Source: Pelomyxa schiedti (lineage: Eukaryota > Evosea > Pelobiontida > Pelomyxidae). From it: a stretch of DNA of 20,037 nucleotides. The notes beneath the pieces were generated by a model. That model had not been told where the DNA came from and did no database searches. It saw only the letters and a program-made list of their open reading frames with translations. The stretch lies in assembly GCA_020536535.1 (NCBI GenBank), contig JAHLWZ010001097.1:1-20037 (forward strand), given 5' to 3'. How positions within the stretch are numbered: position 1 is the stretch's first letter; every line of letters starts with the position of its first letter. The translations under genes and the position numbers were made by a program. Positions 1-9,428 of this stretch are shown piece by piece.

Positions 1-116
1 GTCCTGGCAACCAGATTACAGGACACAACAAAGCAGAAAGAAAGTGGCACACACCAGAAGTCTCTTGTAAACAACATGCTCTTTGAAACCCTTGGCTTTA
101 GCAGTAGTAGCCCCTG

Positions 117-936
117 TCATGACAGTGAAGTGTGGTGCTTTGTTGTCGTGTGCCAAGGTCCCGTCTTTGCAGTGTTACTCCAACTTATTGCACAACCAAA
201 CTCTTCTTCTGCTGTTTTTTCACAAACCAAGGCTGCTGCTGCCCCGCTGTGACCAAACTGGGCAGCCTGCTGCAACCAGTGGCATGATTGCTCCTCCATG
301 TCACATTCAACACCATCACCACCTTCCCTGAGATACACCAAGGTGATACATCAAAATGGCCTTGTTGGCATCCACCTCACCACCAACACCCCTCTCGTGA
401 CAATAACCAAGGACCACCCACACCCTTCCTTGTCCGATTCCCTCCACAGCCGCCAACGCCTTGCCCACATTCCTCTCGACACCATAGCCGCCACACAGAT
501 AGCACCATGCAAGATTCTGCTCTCGCGGAATCATCTCCGTCACACCTCAGCATGAGCTCCACGGCCTTTGCCCAGTCTCTCTCCACGCCGTCACCACGCA
601 CATAGCACGCGCCAAGCCTCCACGAGTTGTGTGTGTAGCAGGTCTCATCGAGCTCAATTGCCTCAGTGTTGCCGCCCCCGGGCTGCCTGGGTCAGCAGCG
701 CAATGCCCTTTGGGTGGTACACCTGCCTCTGTGGTTCCGTCAGACTAACGGCCCCATAAGTGGGCTTGAGCCAGCTCGACCATCGCGCTTGTGTCGCCTG
801 CTGCGATCCGGCTGCTGAGCCGACGTGGCTCTCGCTCGAGGTATTTTTTGTGGCTTCGGTTCATCCCCTCGACGTATTTGTCGAACTGTCGTTTGTCACG
901 CTCAGATAAGTCTTCACTCGTGGTGGCTCCACACAT
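117..936 (-). pseudogene. Broken Sel1-repeat protein gene
   Basis: Read leftward, this stretch encodes Sel1-like (TPR-related) repeats in pieces lying in different frames. The first open part runs 936-745, from MCGATTSEDL to AHLWGR, and meets a TAG at 745-747. Repeat sequence resumes one base out of phase (YHPKGIALLTQAARG), shifts again at a run of five C at 675-679 (GGNTEAIELDE, then GACYVRGDGVERDWAKAVEL), shifts near 535-545 (WCYLCGGYGVERNVGKALAA, then ERGVGGEVDANKAILMYHLG), and shifts once more near 318-335 (GDGVECDMEEQSCHWLQQAA). The G-x-GV-x-D-x-x-KA signature is clear in several units. No GT-AG splice choice I tried restores one frame, although all neighbouring genes splice cleanly. Sel1 proteins are usually scaffolds for complexes. 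A decayed gene is most likely; local sequencing indels are the alternative. The 3' end may run past the start of the window. Confidence 0.7.
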
Positions 937-1203
937 TTCGTCTGGTAGACGACAACTCTGTTGTTGGTTCTCCCTGGCTCTTTTTGATTGCTAGCTGAAG
1001 TAAATACTGATTATTCTGGAGTTGTTCCGATGATCCAGAGGGATGGATAACAACTTGTGATCCAGTGGATCACACTGCCAGCAATCAGCATCCTGAACTA
1101 ACATCTGTAAGGCGCTGGGCTCGTCTTCGGGGAACAATCATCCAGACAAACCGAGGGAACTTCTGCATCTAAGCGGCGCGTTAGCGAAGACTTCACGTTG
1201 TGG
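937..1203. other. Divergent intergenic region
   Basis: Non-coding spacer between the Sel1 pseudogene (leftward) and the discoidin-like gene (rightward). It contains the palindrome at 1056-1074. The frame of the next gene stays open back to a TAA at about 1110, without an upstream ATG, so an earlier 5' exon of that gene cannot be excluded here. Confidence 0.45.
1056..1074. promoter_or_regulatory. 19-base perfect palindrome upstream of the discoidin-like gene
   Basis: TGTGATCCA, one central G, then TGGATCACA form a perfect inverted repeat. A single half-site copy, TGATCCAG, lies at 1031-1038. The site is about 130 bases before the proposed start codon at 1204 and about 120 bases before the start of the oppositely directed Sel1 pseudogene, so it sits between two divergent genes. 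This is the arrangement expected of a dimeric DNA-binding protein site, but no binding protein can be named and chance is possible. Confidence 0.3.
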
Positions 1204-1749
1204 ATGGACACCCAGAAAACTGTGATGTCACAACCCTGCAGGGTATCGTTCTCTGCCTTTTTTCTCTGAGTTTGTGGCGCCACCCCCTTGTAACTGTAGG
1301 CCGTGGCACAATCAATCGACGGGAACAACAAGTTGATTCGTGGGGTGACAGCGTCATCCACAGAACGGCCCCACGTCCCAGACTGCGTGATCGACTACAG
1401 CCACACCCCGCTCACGTCCTGGATGTCCCAGCTGGGCTGCGCCACGGGGCAGTACCTATTGTTCGAGATGAACCGCCCGTGCAGAATCCCGGTCTTCTGG
1501 ATCAGGACCGCGATCCACCCCTGTGCCCCCAAAGACATCACTGTGTCAGGGTCACTGGGCCAGGCCACTGGGCCGTGGGTTGCACTGTGCCACTGCACGG
1601 CCAGATGTGCTGACCCATGGCAGAGGTTCGGTGTTGACGATGCATGGGCACAGACAGAGTTCAGGTGGGTCAGGGTGTTTTTCGACAGCACGCACATGAA
1701 TCCCAACCCTTTCCACGTCATGTGCAGTGGTGTCAAATTCTGGGACTGA
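1204..1749 (+). CDS. Discoidin/F5-8C-like domain protein, 162 aa
   Basis: Two exons, 1204-1242 and 1300-1749, are joined across a 57-base GT-AG intron (GTATCG...CTGTAG). The protein has no signal peptide or membrane segment. It reads as one beta-rich domain: IDYSHTPLTSW, then GQYLLFEMNRPCRI, FWIRTAIHPCAPKDITVSGS, GPWVALCHC, and a closing stretch FRWVRVFFDST followed by FHVMCSGVKFWD. The order (Trp-anchored entry strand, 'F-E-M-x-R-P', 'PKDITVSGS', 'GPWV', 'RWVRVFF', final 'GVKFWD') resembles galactose-binding/discoidin (F5/8 type C) folds, which bind sugars or membranes in other eukaryotes. The family call rests on pattern only. The ATG at 1204 is the only in-frame Met before the domain; the frame is open upstream to about 1110, so a further 5' exon is possible. 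Confidence 0.55.
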
Positions 1750-1862
1750 GAGTCTCAGTTAATAACAGTTAGTAACTGACAACATGAGGTTTTAAACCAG
1801 CGATTTAAACAATACTGTTCACCAGCTTGATTCAATTCGTTTGTTTATTGTTGTTATGAAGG

Positions 1863-3497
1863 ATGCAGTCCGGGCAATGCTGCCAAAAACTTGGCACAAG
1901 GAACAAGATGTTGACAAAAGATAGCTTCCAGCAATCTCGAGAATCTCAAGTGTGGAGGGAGCAATGCTGCGGTTCATCAGAGACAACATATCTGCCATTA
2001 TCCATTCAGAGGTACCACAGCCCAGATCTCCTCTCTTCGTTGGTAATATTTAAAATCTACAAGGTGACGGCGGTGCTGGATGAGATCAAGAGGCACAACA
2101 GCAACAGCGGTGACGCGTTTGATGGACAGCAGGGTGCCGAACGCACGACGTGCGATGCGGAGGGCAGTAACGGCCATCATCATCGCGTGTTCAAGAAAAA
2201 CGCAAACGCGTTGCGATTCATGCCCCGCCGCAGCTGTCTGCGTGCAGCGGAACAACTTGGTTTGTTCCAAGCTCTTGTTTCCTTTCTTTCTTAACCTGTA
2301 CAAGAAAACTTGGTCGACTTTGTGCTGGAAACTCCAGATGGGATGAATTACCTTGTGACACATAACGGTAGTTACCGCAGTGTGTCTGCATATTAATCAC
2401 AGACAAAAACAAAAATAGGAAAGGAGGATTTTCAAACCATCATGATATTCACTGTTACACACGTCCCTGTCATGGTTGCGCAGTTGAAGGCACTCCAGGT
2501 TCAGTTTTCCTCCTTTTTGTGTGCTGGGTTGTTGACTTGTAGTCTTGGTGACAGCTAATCGCCCGATTATGTTTTTGTCATGTGAGGAATGTCCATCAAT
2601 ATCCTGATCGTCTTGACTGTTTGAGCCGAACGCACCCAAAATCCCATTTGAGTGACATTTCTTCTGCCTGCAACTTCTTACTTGCGTCGCCCAATCCGTA
2701 TGTCATGATTGTTGACCATTTCATTGCTGTTCTTGGCAAGTATAAATCGACAATTATTTTGCAGGAATGTCTCTGCGCAGGTATAATCCCACCAACACAA
2801 ATGAAATTACAATAATGTCACCATTACAACAGCATGGGGATTTTTCGGGGCAGTGCTACTTGGCGAATTCCTTGACATGCATCAATTGAAGGCCTTGACC
2901 CTTGTGACAATTGCAGGTGAGCCAGGGGCCAATCCATGAGAGGATATTTTTCTCATCATCGTTTCAGTGCAAACAATGGAAAGGAACATCTTTGATGAGC
3001 GCATCCAGGAAGCAGGTGTGGCACCATCCATTTTAAAAACACTCTTGTTGGTGAACTTCCTTCAGGTTGTGGACTGATTTCCAAGGTCGTTGATGTTTTT
3101 CCCGATTTAAGGCATGATGTTTTCTGTCTCTCCTCAAGTACATTGAAGTCTGTAATTCGTTGTCACACCAACAACATTGAAACATTCCAACAAGGTTGGC
3201 ACTTTCTCACGCTGTTCTTTATTATTTAACATAAATTCAGGATGTGCTGCATTGTTCTCCATCTCCGCGGGAGGCTCAATGCGGTTCATGAGCACCTTGG
3301 AAGAAATGTGCTTGGCATCGCTTTCAGCAGACAACAAAATTCGCCTGCAAGCCCTCAGAGTTCTCCCTGGCGACCTTGCCGAAAAGCTTGATAAGTTCAA
3401 AACCTTCCAGTATGCACAATCATTATTTAGAATCTATTCACTCACCTCGAAACAAGGTGTTCATCTTGCCACTCTCGAAAGGAGCCTGTTCTTGTGA
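1863..3497 (+). CDS. Armadillo-like repeat protein, about 402 aa
   Basis: Ten exons give a continuous frame: 1863-1909, 1951-2011, 2064-2259, 2305-2354, 2403-2498, 2555-2780, 2833-2916, 2968-3050, 3086-3194, 3241-3497. Introns are 35-56 bases. The product is almost entirely helical repeats, for example VEGAMLRFIRDNISAIIHSE, AVLDEIKRHNSNS, MVAQLKALQLIARLCFCH, FIAVLGKYKSTIILQECLCA, MHQLKALTLVTIAVQT, EAGVAPSILKTLL, and VIRCHTNNIETFQQGCAALF. The 'hhxxhxxHxxNxxhQxxGCxAL' pattern is typical of armadillo repeats in protist scaffold proteins. Repeats are degenerate, and the loop at 2110-2200 (DAFDGQQGAERTT, then GHHHRVFKKN) is unusual. No enzyme motif, signal peptide or membrane segment is visible. 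A scaffold role is inferred from the repeat type only. The 3' end is the least certain part: splicing from 3359 to 3437 would instead give QALRNLFTHLET. Four of the nine introns end in AAG. Confidence 0.6.
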
Positions 3498-3925
3498 CTG
3501 TCGTAATGTCCACAACAATCAACCACCGGTTCACCATGCTTGCATTTTGCAGTCCACAATGCCACCAAGGTTGGAAAAGTGCATCTTGTTCCCTTCAATA
3601 ACGCATCAATAATTAAGAAAGAAACAAGCATGGACAATGCACATTTGAGTTATGTTTTTTTACACTGTAACATAAAAAGCTATTCTAAAAAAAAGGAAAG
3701 GTATGCTGAGTCGGACTATTTAACATCCAGTCTATACTTGCCGACGTTGGCGGGTCCCATAACTACAACCCAGCCTCCACCTCTTCATCACTATTTCCGA
3801 TCCGATCTCTTCTGCGAAATCGGGGTTTCAAGAAAGACAAGAAACACGAGCGAAGGACGCGTACACCTCACCAACACATCAGCCAGGCTGGGGCGGGGGG
3901 GCTGGTTGGTGATATATACCGTCAT
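3498..3925 (+). other. Intergenic: 3' end of the armadillo gene and promoter of the kinase gene
   Basis: No supported gene. Open frames here are short and lack family features or a consistent splice pattern. A TATA-like run, GATATATA, lies at about 3910, some 15 bases before the kinase start, which is close for a classical TATA box. A G-run-rich patch (GGGGCGGGGGGG) lies at about 3890-3901. The 3' part of the armadillo gene could extend into this region under a different splice choice. Confidence 0.4.
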
Positions 3926-6900
3926 ATGTCACATGCGACCATGTCTTCTTCAACGACGCGGTTGCTGGTTGTAGCTCTCCTCCTCCTCACCACCACCCTA
4001 CTTGTCCCACCCGCGCGGTGTTGTGGTCTCAGCGCCCTGGTCCAGGGGAATCGGCACGGGGTGCAGGAGGAGGGGGAGCAGGGGCGAGGGGCATGGGCAG
4101 AGGGGGCACAGGGAGAGGCGGCAGGGAGCGGGGGCGGGGCCAAAGCGACAGCAATGGGCCGGCGGCCAGGGGCGGACGTGGTGCGGCTGGAGGTGGAGGC
4201 CCTGTGCGACATGTACAGCTACAACGCCCCGTCGTCGTGGCTCCTCGTGCTCACCTCCGCCTCGTCCTCCGCCTCGTCGTCGTCCGAGTCGTCGTCTTCG
4301 TCGCGGTCGTCCTCCGCGTCGTCGTCGTCGGCGTCCTCGTCGTCCTCTTCGGCGTCGTCGTCGGCGTCGTCCTCGTCGTCGCGGTCGCGCTCTCTCTCGC
4401 CGTCGGCGTCCTTGTCTGACTCGCGCTCTTCCTCCTCGGAATCGTCGTCGTCATTGTCGGGGTCTGGCTCCGATTCGTACTCGGCTTCGTATTCCTCTTC
4501 CTCTTCGTCTTTGTCTTTGTCTTCGTCCTCGGATTCTGAATCGGAATCTGAATCTTCGTCCTCCAGTTCTGAGTCTGGCTCGTACTCTTCTTCGGAACCA
4601 CCATCGTCGTCATCGTCGGTATCTGGTTCCGAATCATACTCAGATTCTGAGTCGGATTCTTTGTCTTACAGTTTGAGTTCCAGTTCACAGTCTGAATCGT
4701 CTTCATCCCGCTCTCAATCCACCTCTGAATCGGTTTCGGATTCTGAGTCTAGTTCATGCTCGGATTCACAGTCGGAATCAAACTCTTTTTCTGGATCTAC
4801 CTCTGTTTCAGAGTCTCTTTCTTCATCGGTGTCATCATCATCATCTAGTGCATCTTTTTCTGAATCTGGCTCGTCAAGCACTAGCAAAAGTGAATCTACT
4901 TCCATTTCTTTGAGCGCATCGTATTCAAAGTCTGAGTCTTCAAGTTTGTCACTGTTTTTTGTCATATTGTTTAACACCATTTTTAGATTCACTTTCAAGT
5001 TCGGAAGTAGCGCCCCTTTTCCATTTGTACAACGCTGAGGAAAGTGCTCTGTAAGTTACAGAAATAATTTATTAATCCCTTACATAGTGACTTTATTAGG
5101 GCCACTGACCCATGTTCTGAAGAAGCAAAAAGGGTGAACAATTCCTGTGTCCTGAACCTCCCTGGGGTGACATGTGGACAAGTGGATGGTGTTGAGAGAA
5201 TCACTGAATTGTGAGTACCTGAGGTCACCTTATTATTAGCACCCTAACGCTTGGGTAGATCCCTCCCGAACAACGACATGCATGGGCACTTGCACACATC
5301 CATTGGCAACATGGACAAGATTATCTATCTGTGAGTAATTTCTGAATTCCGACTTTTGTTCTAAGCACAACCATAAATGTGAAGTGACCTGAGCAATAAC
5401 AATCTCGATGGAACACTCCCGCCGCAAATGGAGGATATGATCTTGGAATACATGTTTCTACTCTCCTCCCTCCAATACAATCCCAACCAACAACTGACAG
5501 AGATTTGTCAAGCAATCAGTTCACAAGCACTGTTTATTCGATTAGAAACCTGGCAGTTACCTATTTTATGTGTGTGTAGAATTATGTTCCCATTTCTTTT
5601 ATTGGCTCATGATGCCATTTTCTTTTCTTTTGTTTTTTTAGTGATTTGTCAAATAACTACTTTTATGGCCCAACCGGGACTTTTCTTGATTTCCAATCCC
5701 AATGGTACACACAAAACAAACTTCCTTAGTTTCATCATTACCAAGTGATATTTCTGAAACGTGCCTTGTGTGCAAGCAATGTGGGGTATGCGTCGCTTCA
5801 CCCAAGAAAAGTGACAGAAAGTGCAATTGTTTGAACAATAACGACTGCTTTATTGATAATGAGTGTGTGGATCATGGAACACGCCCGTCTTGGAATGAAT
5901 GCCTGGTATGTATTCACTGTCAGCCCTCATCATACTTACACATGTTAGCAATGCATTTCTCCAGCGAATCCCACAAACTGGACTGCCTTGAAAGGAGTTG
6001 CATGTGATGATGGGGACCTCTGCACCCGATCTGATCAATGTGACTCCAATGGAAATTGTGCTGGACGCCCTTTTCTTTGCACAAATACCTCTTCATGTAC
6101 ATGTATGACCTTCAGTGATTTCTTTTCCTTTTTTAACTAAACAACAGTTTCACAGTGTGATGGTACAAAATGTGCCATTAATGTAACTGCCGGATATTGT
6201 TGGATTCATAATACATGTTTCGTTGATGGGCAAGTCAACCCAACCAATCCCTGTCAAGGTTGCAATGCCTCTGAAGCTCCAGAAAAGTGGATTGACATTT
6301 GTTCATCTTCATTTAGTTCATCCCTCTCAGAGTCTCTCTCAGCATCTACATCGTCCTCTTCTTTGTCTGAATCTCTGTCAACCTCAGCTTCAGTTGATTC
6401 TTTCTCCATATCATCTAAGTCAGGCTCAACGTCATCTTCATCTCAGTCGATATCATCCTCTTTCTCTGAGTCAGACTCTGCGTCATCTTCATCATACACA
6501 CAATCTCCGTCGGTTTCTGATTCCTTCTCCTCATCCGACTCCTCTTCCAAGTCAGTTTCAGTATCCTGTTCTGGGTCAGACTCTTTATCACCATCAACAT
6601 CCACATCAGATTCCACATCCGATTCCACCTCTTACTCAGACTCAACCTCCGACTCATACTCCTCAAAACTGAGTTCCGAGTCGAGTTCAATATCTTCGTC
6701 CACTTCCAATTCCAATTCCATTTCTCAGTCCGTATCGGTTTCTGAGTCACTGAACTCTGTTTCCCAATCGGCATCGGAATCAAGCTTTCTATCGGTATAC
6801 CGACCTAGCTTTCCTCTCTTACACATTACCACAGGAATCCAAATTGGTTTCCACACCTGACAGTGATGATTCGGGTATTAGTCTAACAATAATTTTGGCG

Positions 6901-9222
6901 ATTTCGATACCTACTTGCATTTTTGCAATCTCGTTCATTGCTTTTTCTGTTGTACTTGGTGTCAAGTAAGTAAAAACTCACCTTTTTTTGAGAGTAATTT
7001 CTACACAGGATGTGGAGAGACCATCGACGCGGAAATTACACCTTACTTCGTGCACCTTCTCTGTCTCGGCTTTTGTACACTGATGCCTCCATTAATCTTG
7101 ATGGCTTCAAGTAAGTTCTACCTGTGTTATGCACGTCTGATTAGCTTTAGGCATACAACTTCCGAAGAATTTCCACTTCAAGTACTGTAACCAAACAACT
7201 TACAACAATTTTTAACTTGAATGAAACAATCCAGGTCGACCCAATATCACTTGACTTCGGACTTGGCAACCACCAAGCTCCAGTTGGCACAGAGATGACA
7301 CAGTGCATCCTCATCTCAAATAAGTTCAGAAGGAAGGCAGTGGCATTCAAAGTTATGGCTCCTCAGAGTGCCAAGTATGCCTTATCGGTTTTCCCCGAAG
7401 TGGGGCGATTGAAGGGGGTGCGCACTACTTTCAACACCTGTTGTTGTACTTAAACGTCACAGAAACGTACAACAACGGTCACTTTGAAGTTCACCATTCT
7501 TTGTACCACTGTTATAGACACAGATGTTCTCATACTTTGCTTTTCAGGTTTTTTTCCTTTTATTATCCTTTTGGAATTCTAAGGATTATTCAAAGATTCT
7601 GAGGAGGCGGAACAACAAGTTCTTTCATTAAAAGTGATGCTTTTCGCATTAACAGGCTACAGATGTTCGTATCACTGAAGATTCACATGGAATCTATGCT
7701 CTCTACTTTCCTTGATTTTGATGAAATTCAGGTTCCGTGATAATAAATAACTTAGAAACAATTTATCTAACCACAGACTTTAGTTGCATAAGCCCTGCAT
7801 TGGCGAAGGTTTTCCTCTTTTTTTGTTTTTCGTGGAAACTAACAATAAATTCGTTTTCAGGCTCTTATGGCATTGTCTATAAGGCGGAGTGGTATTTAAT
7901 TTACAATCTGCTGTGCCACAAATAACATTATCTAGGCGGAGTCAAGAAGTTGCTGTGAAAGTCATCAAGGTACCACGAGTGCCCACAAGCCCAAAATATT
8001 TTTCACACATATTTGGGATAGTTTCAAGAAGGAACTGATGCTATGTCCGACTTCATGAACGAAGTTCGTGCCCTGGAGGCAGTCAGATGTCCCCAAGTAT
8101 GACTTGTGACTCGCGGATCTTAACCGATAGTTACTGTCTTATCTTAGATTGTGCATTTTTATGGTGCATGCAGGACACCAGGAAAACTAGCCATTGTCAC
8201 TGTACGGTCCAAGTAAAATTCCTCTGCATTCACTTTATTTTCAGGAGTTTTTCTCCCTTGGCAACCTTGCAAATTGTTTGAAGGTAAAAAGAGTTCAGCA
8301 CAAAAACCACTGTAACCATATATAGACATACCCTTTCTCTCCAAGACTCAAGCTGAAATGTCTCCTCGATTGTGCACGAGGAATGAATTTCCTTCACAGC
8401 AGTCATTTCCTCCATCGAGACCTAAAGACTGATAACCTACTGGTTTTTGGTGTTACTACAGTTCCCAAACCTCACCAATTTTTAGATGGTATCTCTTGAT
8501 GAATTGGCAATGCTTAATTGCAAGCTTACCGGTATGTAACCCCGAGAAAGGAAGTTGTTCACAACATAACTCAGATTTTGGAACAACAAGAGACATCAAC
8601 AGAATCAAAGCCACAGGGCAATATACAATTGGAGTATTTTCTTTGTTTACCGGAAATATTCACTTATTCCTCGCAGATAGGTACCCCAGCTTTCATGGCT
8701 CCAGTATGTGAAACACTTTGTGAAGGAACCTCTGACTTACAATAGGAACTTCTGAAAAATGGAGCTTATAATGAGAGTGTTGATGTATATAGGTGCGATT
8801 TTATTACGGTTCACCTTTTTTTAACTGGTTCTCAGCTTCAGCCATGTGGCTTATCACGTTATCACTGGGACGGAGCCATTTGCCGGGTTCCCGTCCATGT
8901 GGGGTGTGCATAAACACTCAAAAAGTTAAACGGAATCTTATCTCTCCCACAGGAATCATTGACTTTGTAATGGCAGGGAAGGTTTGTTTCTTTCCTTCTT
9001 ATCCTTCCCGCACTTACCCGGTTCCACAGAGACTCCCATTGGATGGGGTTCTACCTGAGGAGATAGCGCAATTGATCACAGTTTGTTGGTCCGCGGAGCC
9101 CCACAACAGGCCAAGTATCATACAATAACCAAACCATTCACTCACGTCACCACTTAGGTTTCAGTGAAATCACCAGAGAACTGGACCACCTCCTATCACA
9201 TTTACGTGAAGGAAGCACCTAA
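3926..9222 (+). CDS. Transmembrane LRR receptor kinase of the TKL group, 1291 aa
   Basis: Thirty-two exons give one frame with every phase matching: 3926-4943, 4987-5050, 5088-5210, 5259-5330, 5385-5453, 5501-5569, 5642-5704, 5746-5905, 5949-6102, 6148-6794, 6835-6965, 7009-7110, 7151-7181, 7235-7417, 7463-7547, 7584-7618, 7663-7731, 7784-7808, 7861-7891, 7936-7969, 8022-8096, 8148-8201, 8245-8283, 8326-8442, 8486-8531, 8575-8633, 8677-8703, 8746-8792, 8836-8903, 8953-8981, 9030-9114, 9158-9222. Domains: signal peptide (about 1-32); serine stalk (110-350); LRR N-cap with PGVTC (361-402); about four LRRs such as LEYIDLSSNQF (402-493); Cys-rich region with CDDGDLCT (493-649); second serine stalk (649-813); membrane helix (about 828-855); MSP-like Ig fold beginning VDPISLDFG (901-1018); kinase (1019-1291) with GEGSYG loop, VAVK lysine 1052, HRDLKTDN (Asp1143), DFG (1166-1168) and GTPAFMAPE. 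All catalytic residues are present, so it should be active. HRDLK is typical of TKL Ser/Thr kinases. The likely role is cell-surface sensing; the ligand is unknown. An alternative Met is at 3941. Confidence 0.85.
4256..4942 (+). repeat. First serine-rich coding tract (TCN repeat)
   Basis: About 230 codons of the kinase ectodomain, mostly Ser with interspersed Glu, Asp, Ala, Gly and Tyr (patterns such as SESESE and SDSESDS). Almost all serines use TCN rather than AGY codons, so the plus strand is a long pyrimidine-rich tract. The 5' half (to about 4450) uses TCG/TCC and is very GC-rich, while the 3' half uses TCT/TCA. The long open frames on the opposite strand here (Thr/Arg-rich, then Asp/Glu-rich) are by-products of this composition. 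An acidic, probably glycosylated or phosphorylated stalk is inferred. Confidence 0.8.
6304..6792 (+). repeat. Second serine-rich coding tract (TCN repeat)
   Basis: About 163 codons just before the membrane helix of the kinase, rich in Ser with Asp, Glu, Thr, Tyr and Asn (SDSTSDSTSYSDSTSDSYSS). Serine codons are mainly TCN, with more TCA/TCT than in the first tract. The position between the Cys-rich region and the membrane segment fits a stalk that holds the ectodomain away from the membrane. Confidence 0.8.
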
Positions 9223-9428
9223 AACCACTCACTGTTTCCAGGAGCCTCCCTTTAGGTGCATAATTCTATTGCAACCTTACAGCACACAACCAACACCACT
9301 TAGCTATGTACCTCTCAATTTTGTGTTTTTAGAAAAGAGATGTTTTCTCCTTGTAACTTATATTCAAATCAAAGTGAAAATAAGGAGTGGAGTGACAACT
9401 CAAAGGGGTGAAAGGCTAAATTGTATTA
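9223..9428. other. Convergent 3' intergenic region
   Basis: 206 bases between the stop codons of the kinase gene (plus) and the phosphoglycerate mutase gene (minus). It holds the 3' untranslated ends of both and no coding signal that I can support. A-rich stretches near 9330-9440 could carry polyadenylation signals in either direction. Confidence 0.5.

Noticed and set aside
1395-1736. 113-codon minus-strand open frame
   Set aside because: Overlaps the discoidin-like exon, has no family motif, and the plus-strand frame shows domain-like sequence.
4251-4998. Long minus-strand open frames rich in Thr/Arg/Pro and then Asp/Glu opposite the first serine tract
   Set aside because: They are the reverse complement of TCN serine codons. 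The plus-strand frame has a signal peptide and joins to LRR, membrane and kinase exons.
5428-6007. Independent short proteins suggested by open frames across the LRR region
   Set aside because: They read through introns; splicing instead yields consecutive LRR units and the Cys-rich module in one frame.
6415-6783. Minus-strand open frames opposite the second serine tract
   Set aside because: Same composition effect; the plus strand is continuous with the receptor kinase.
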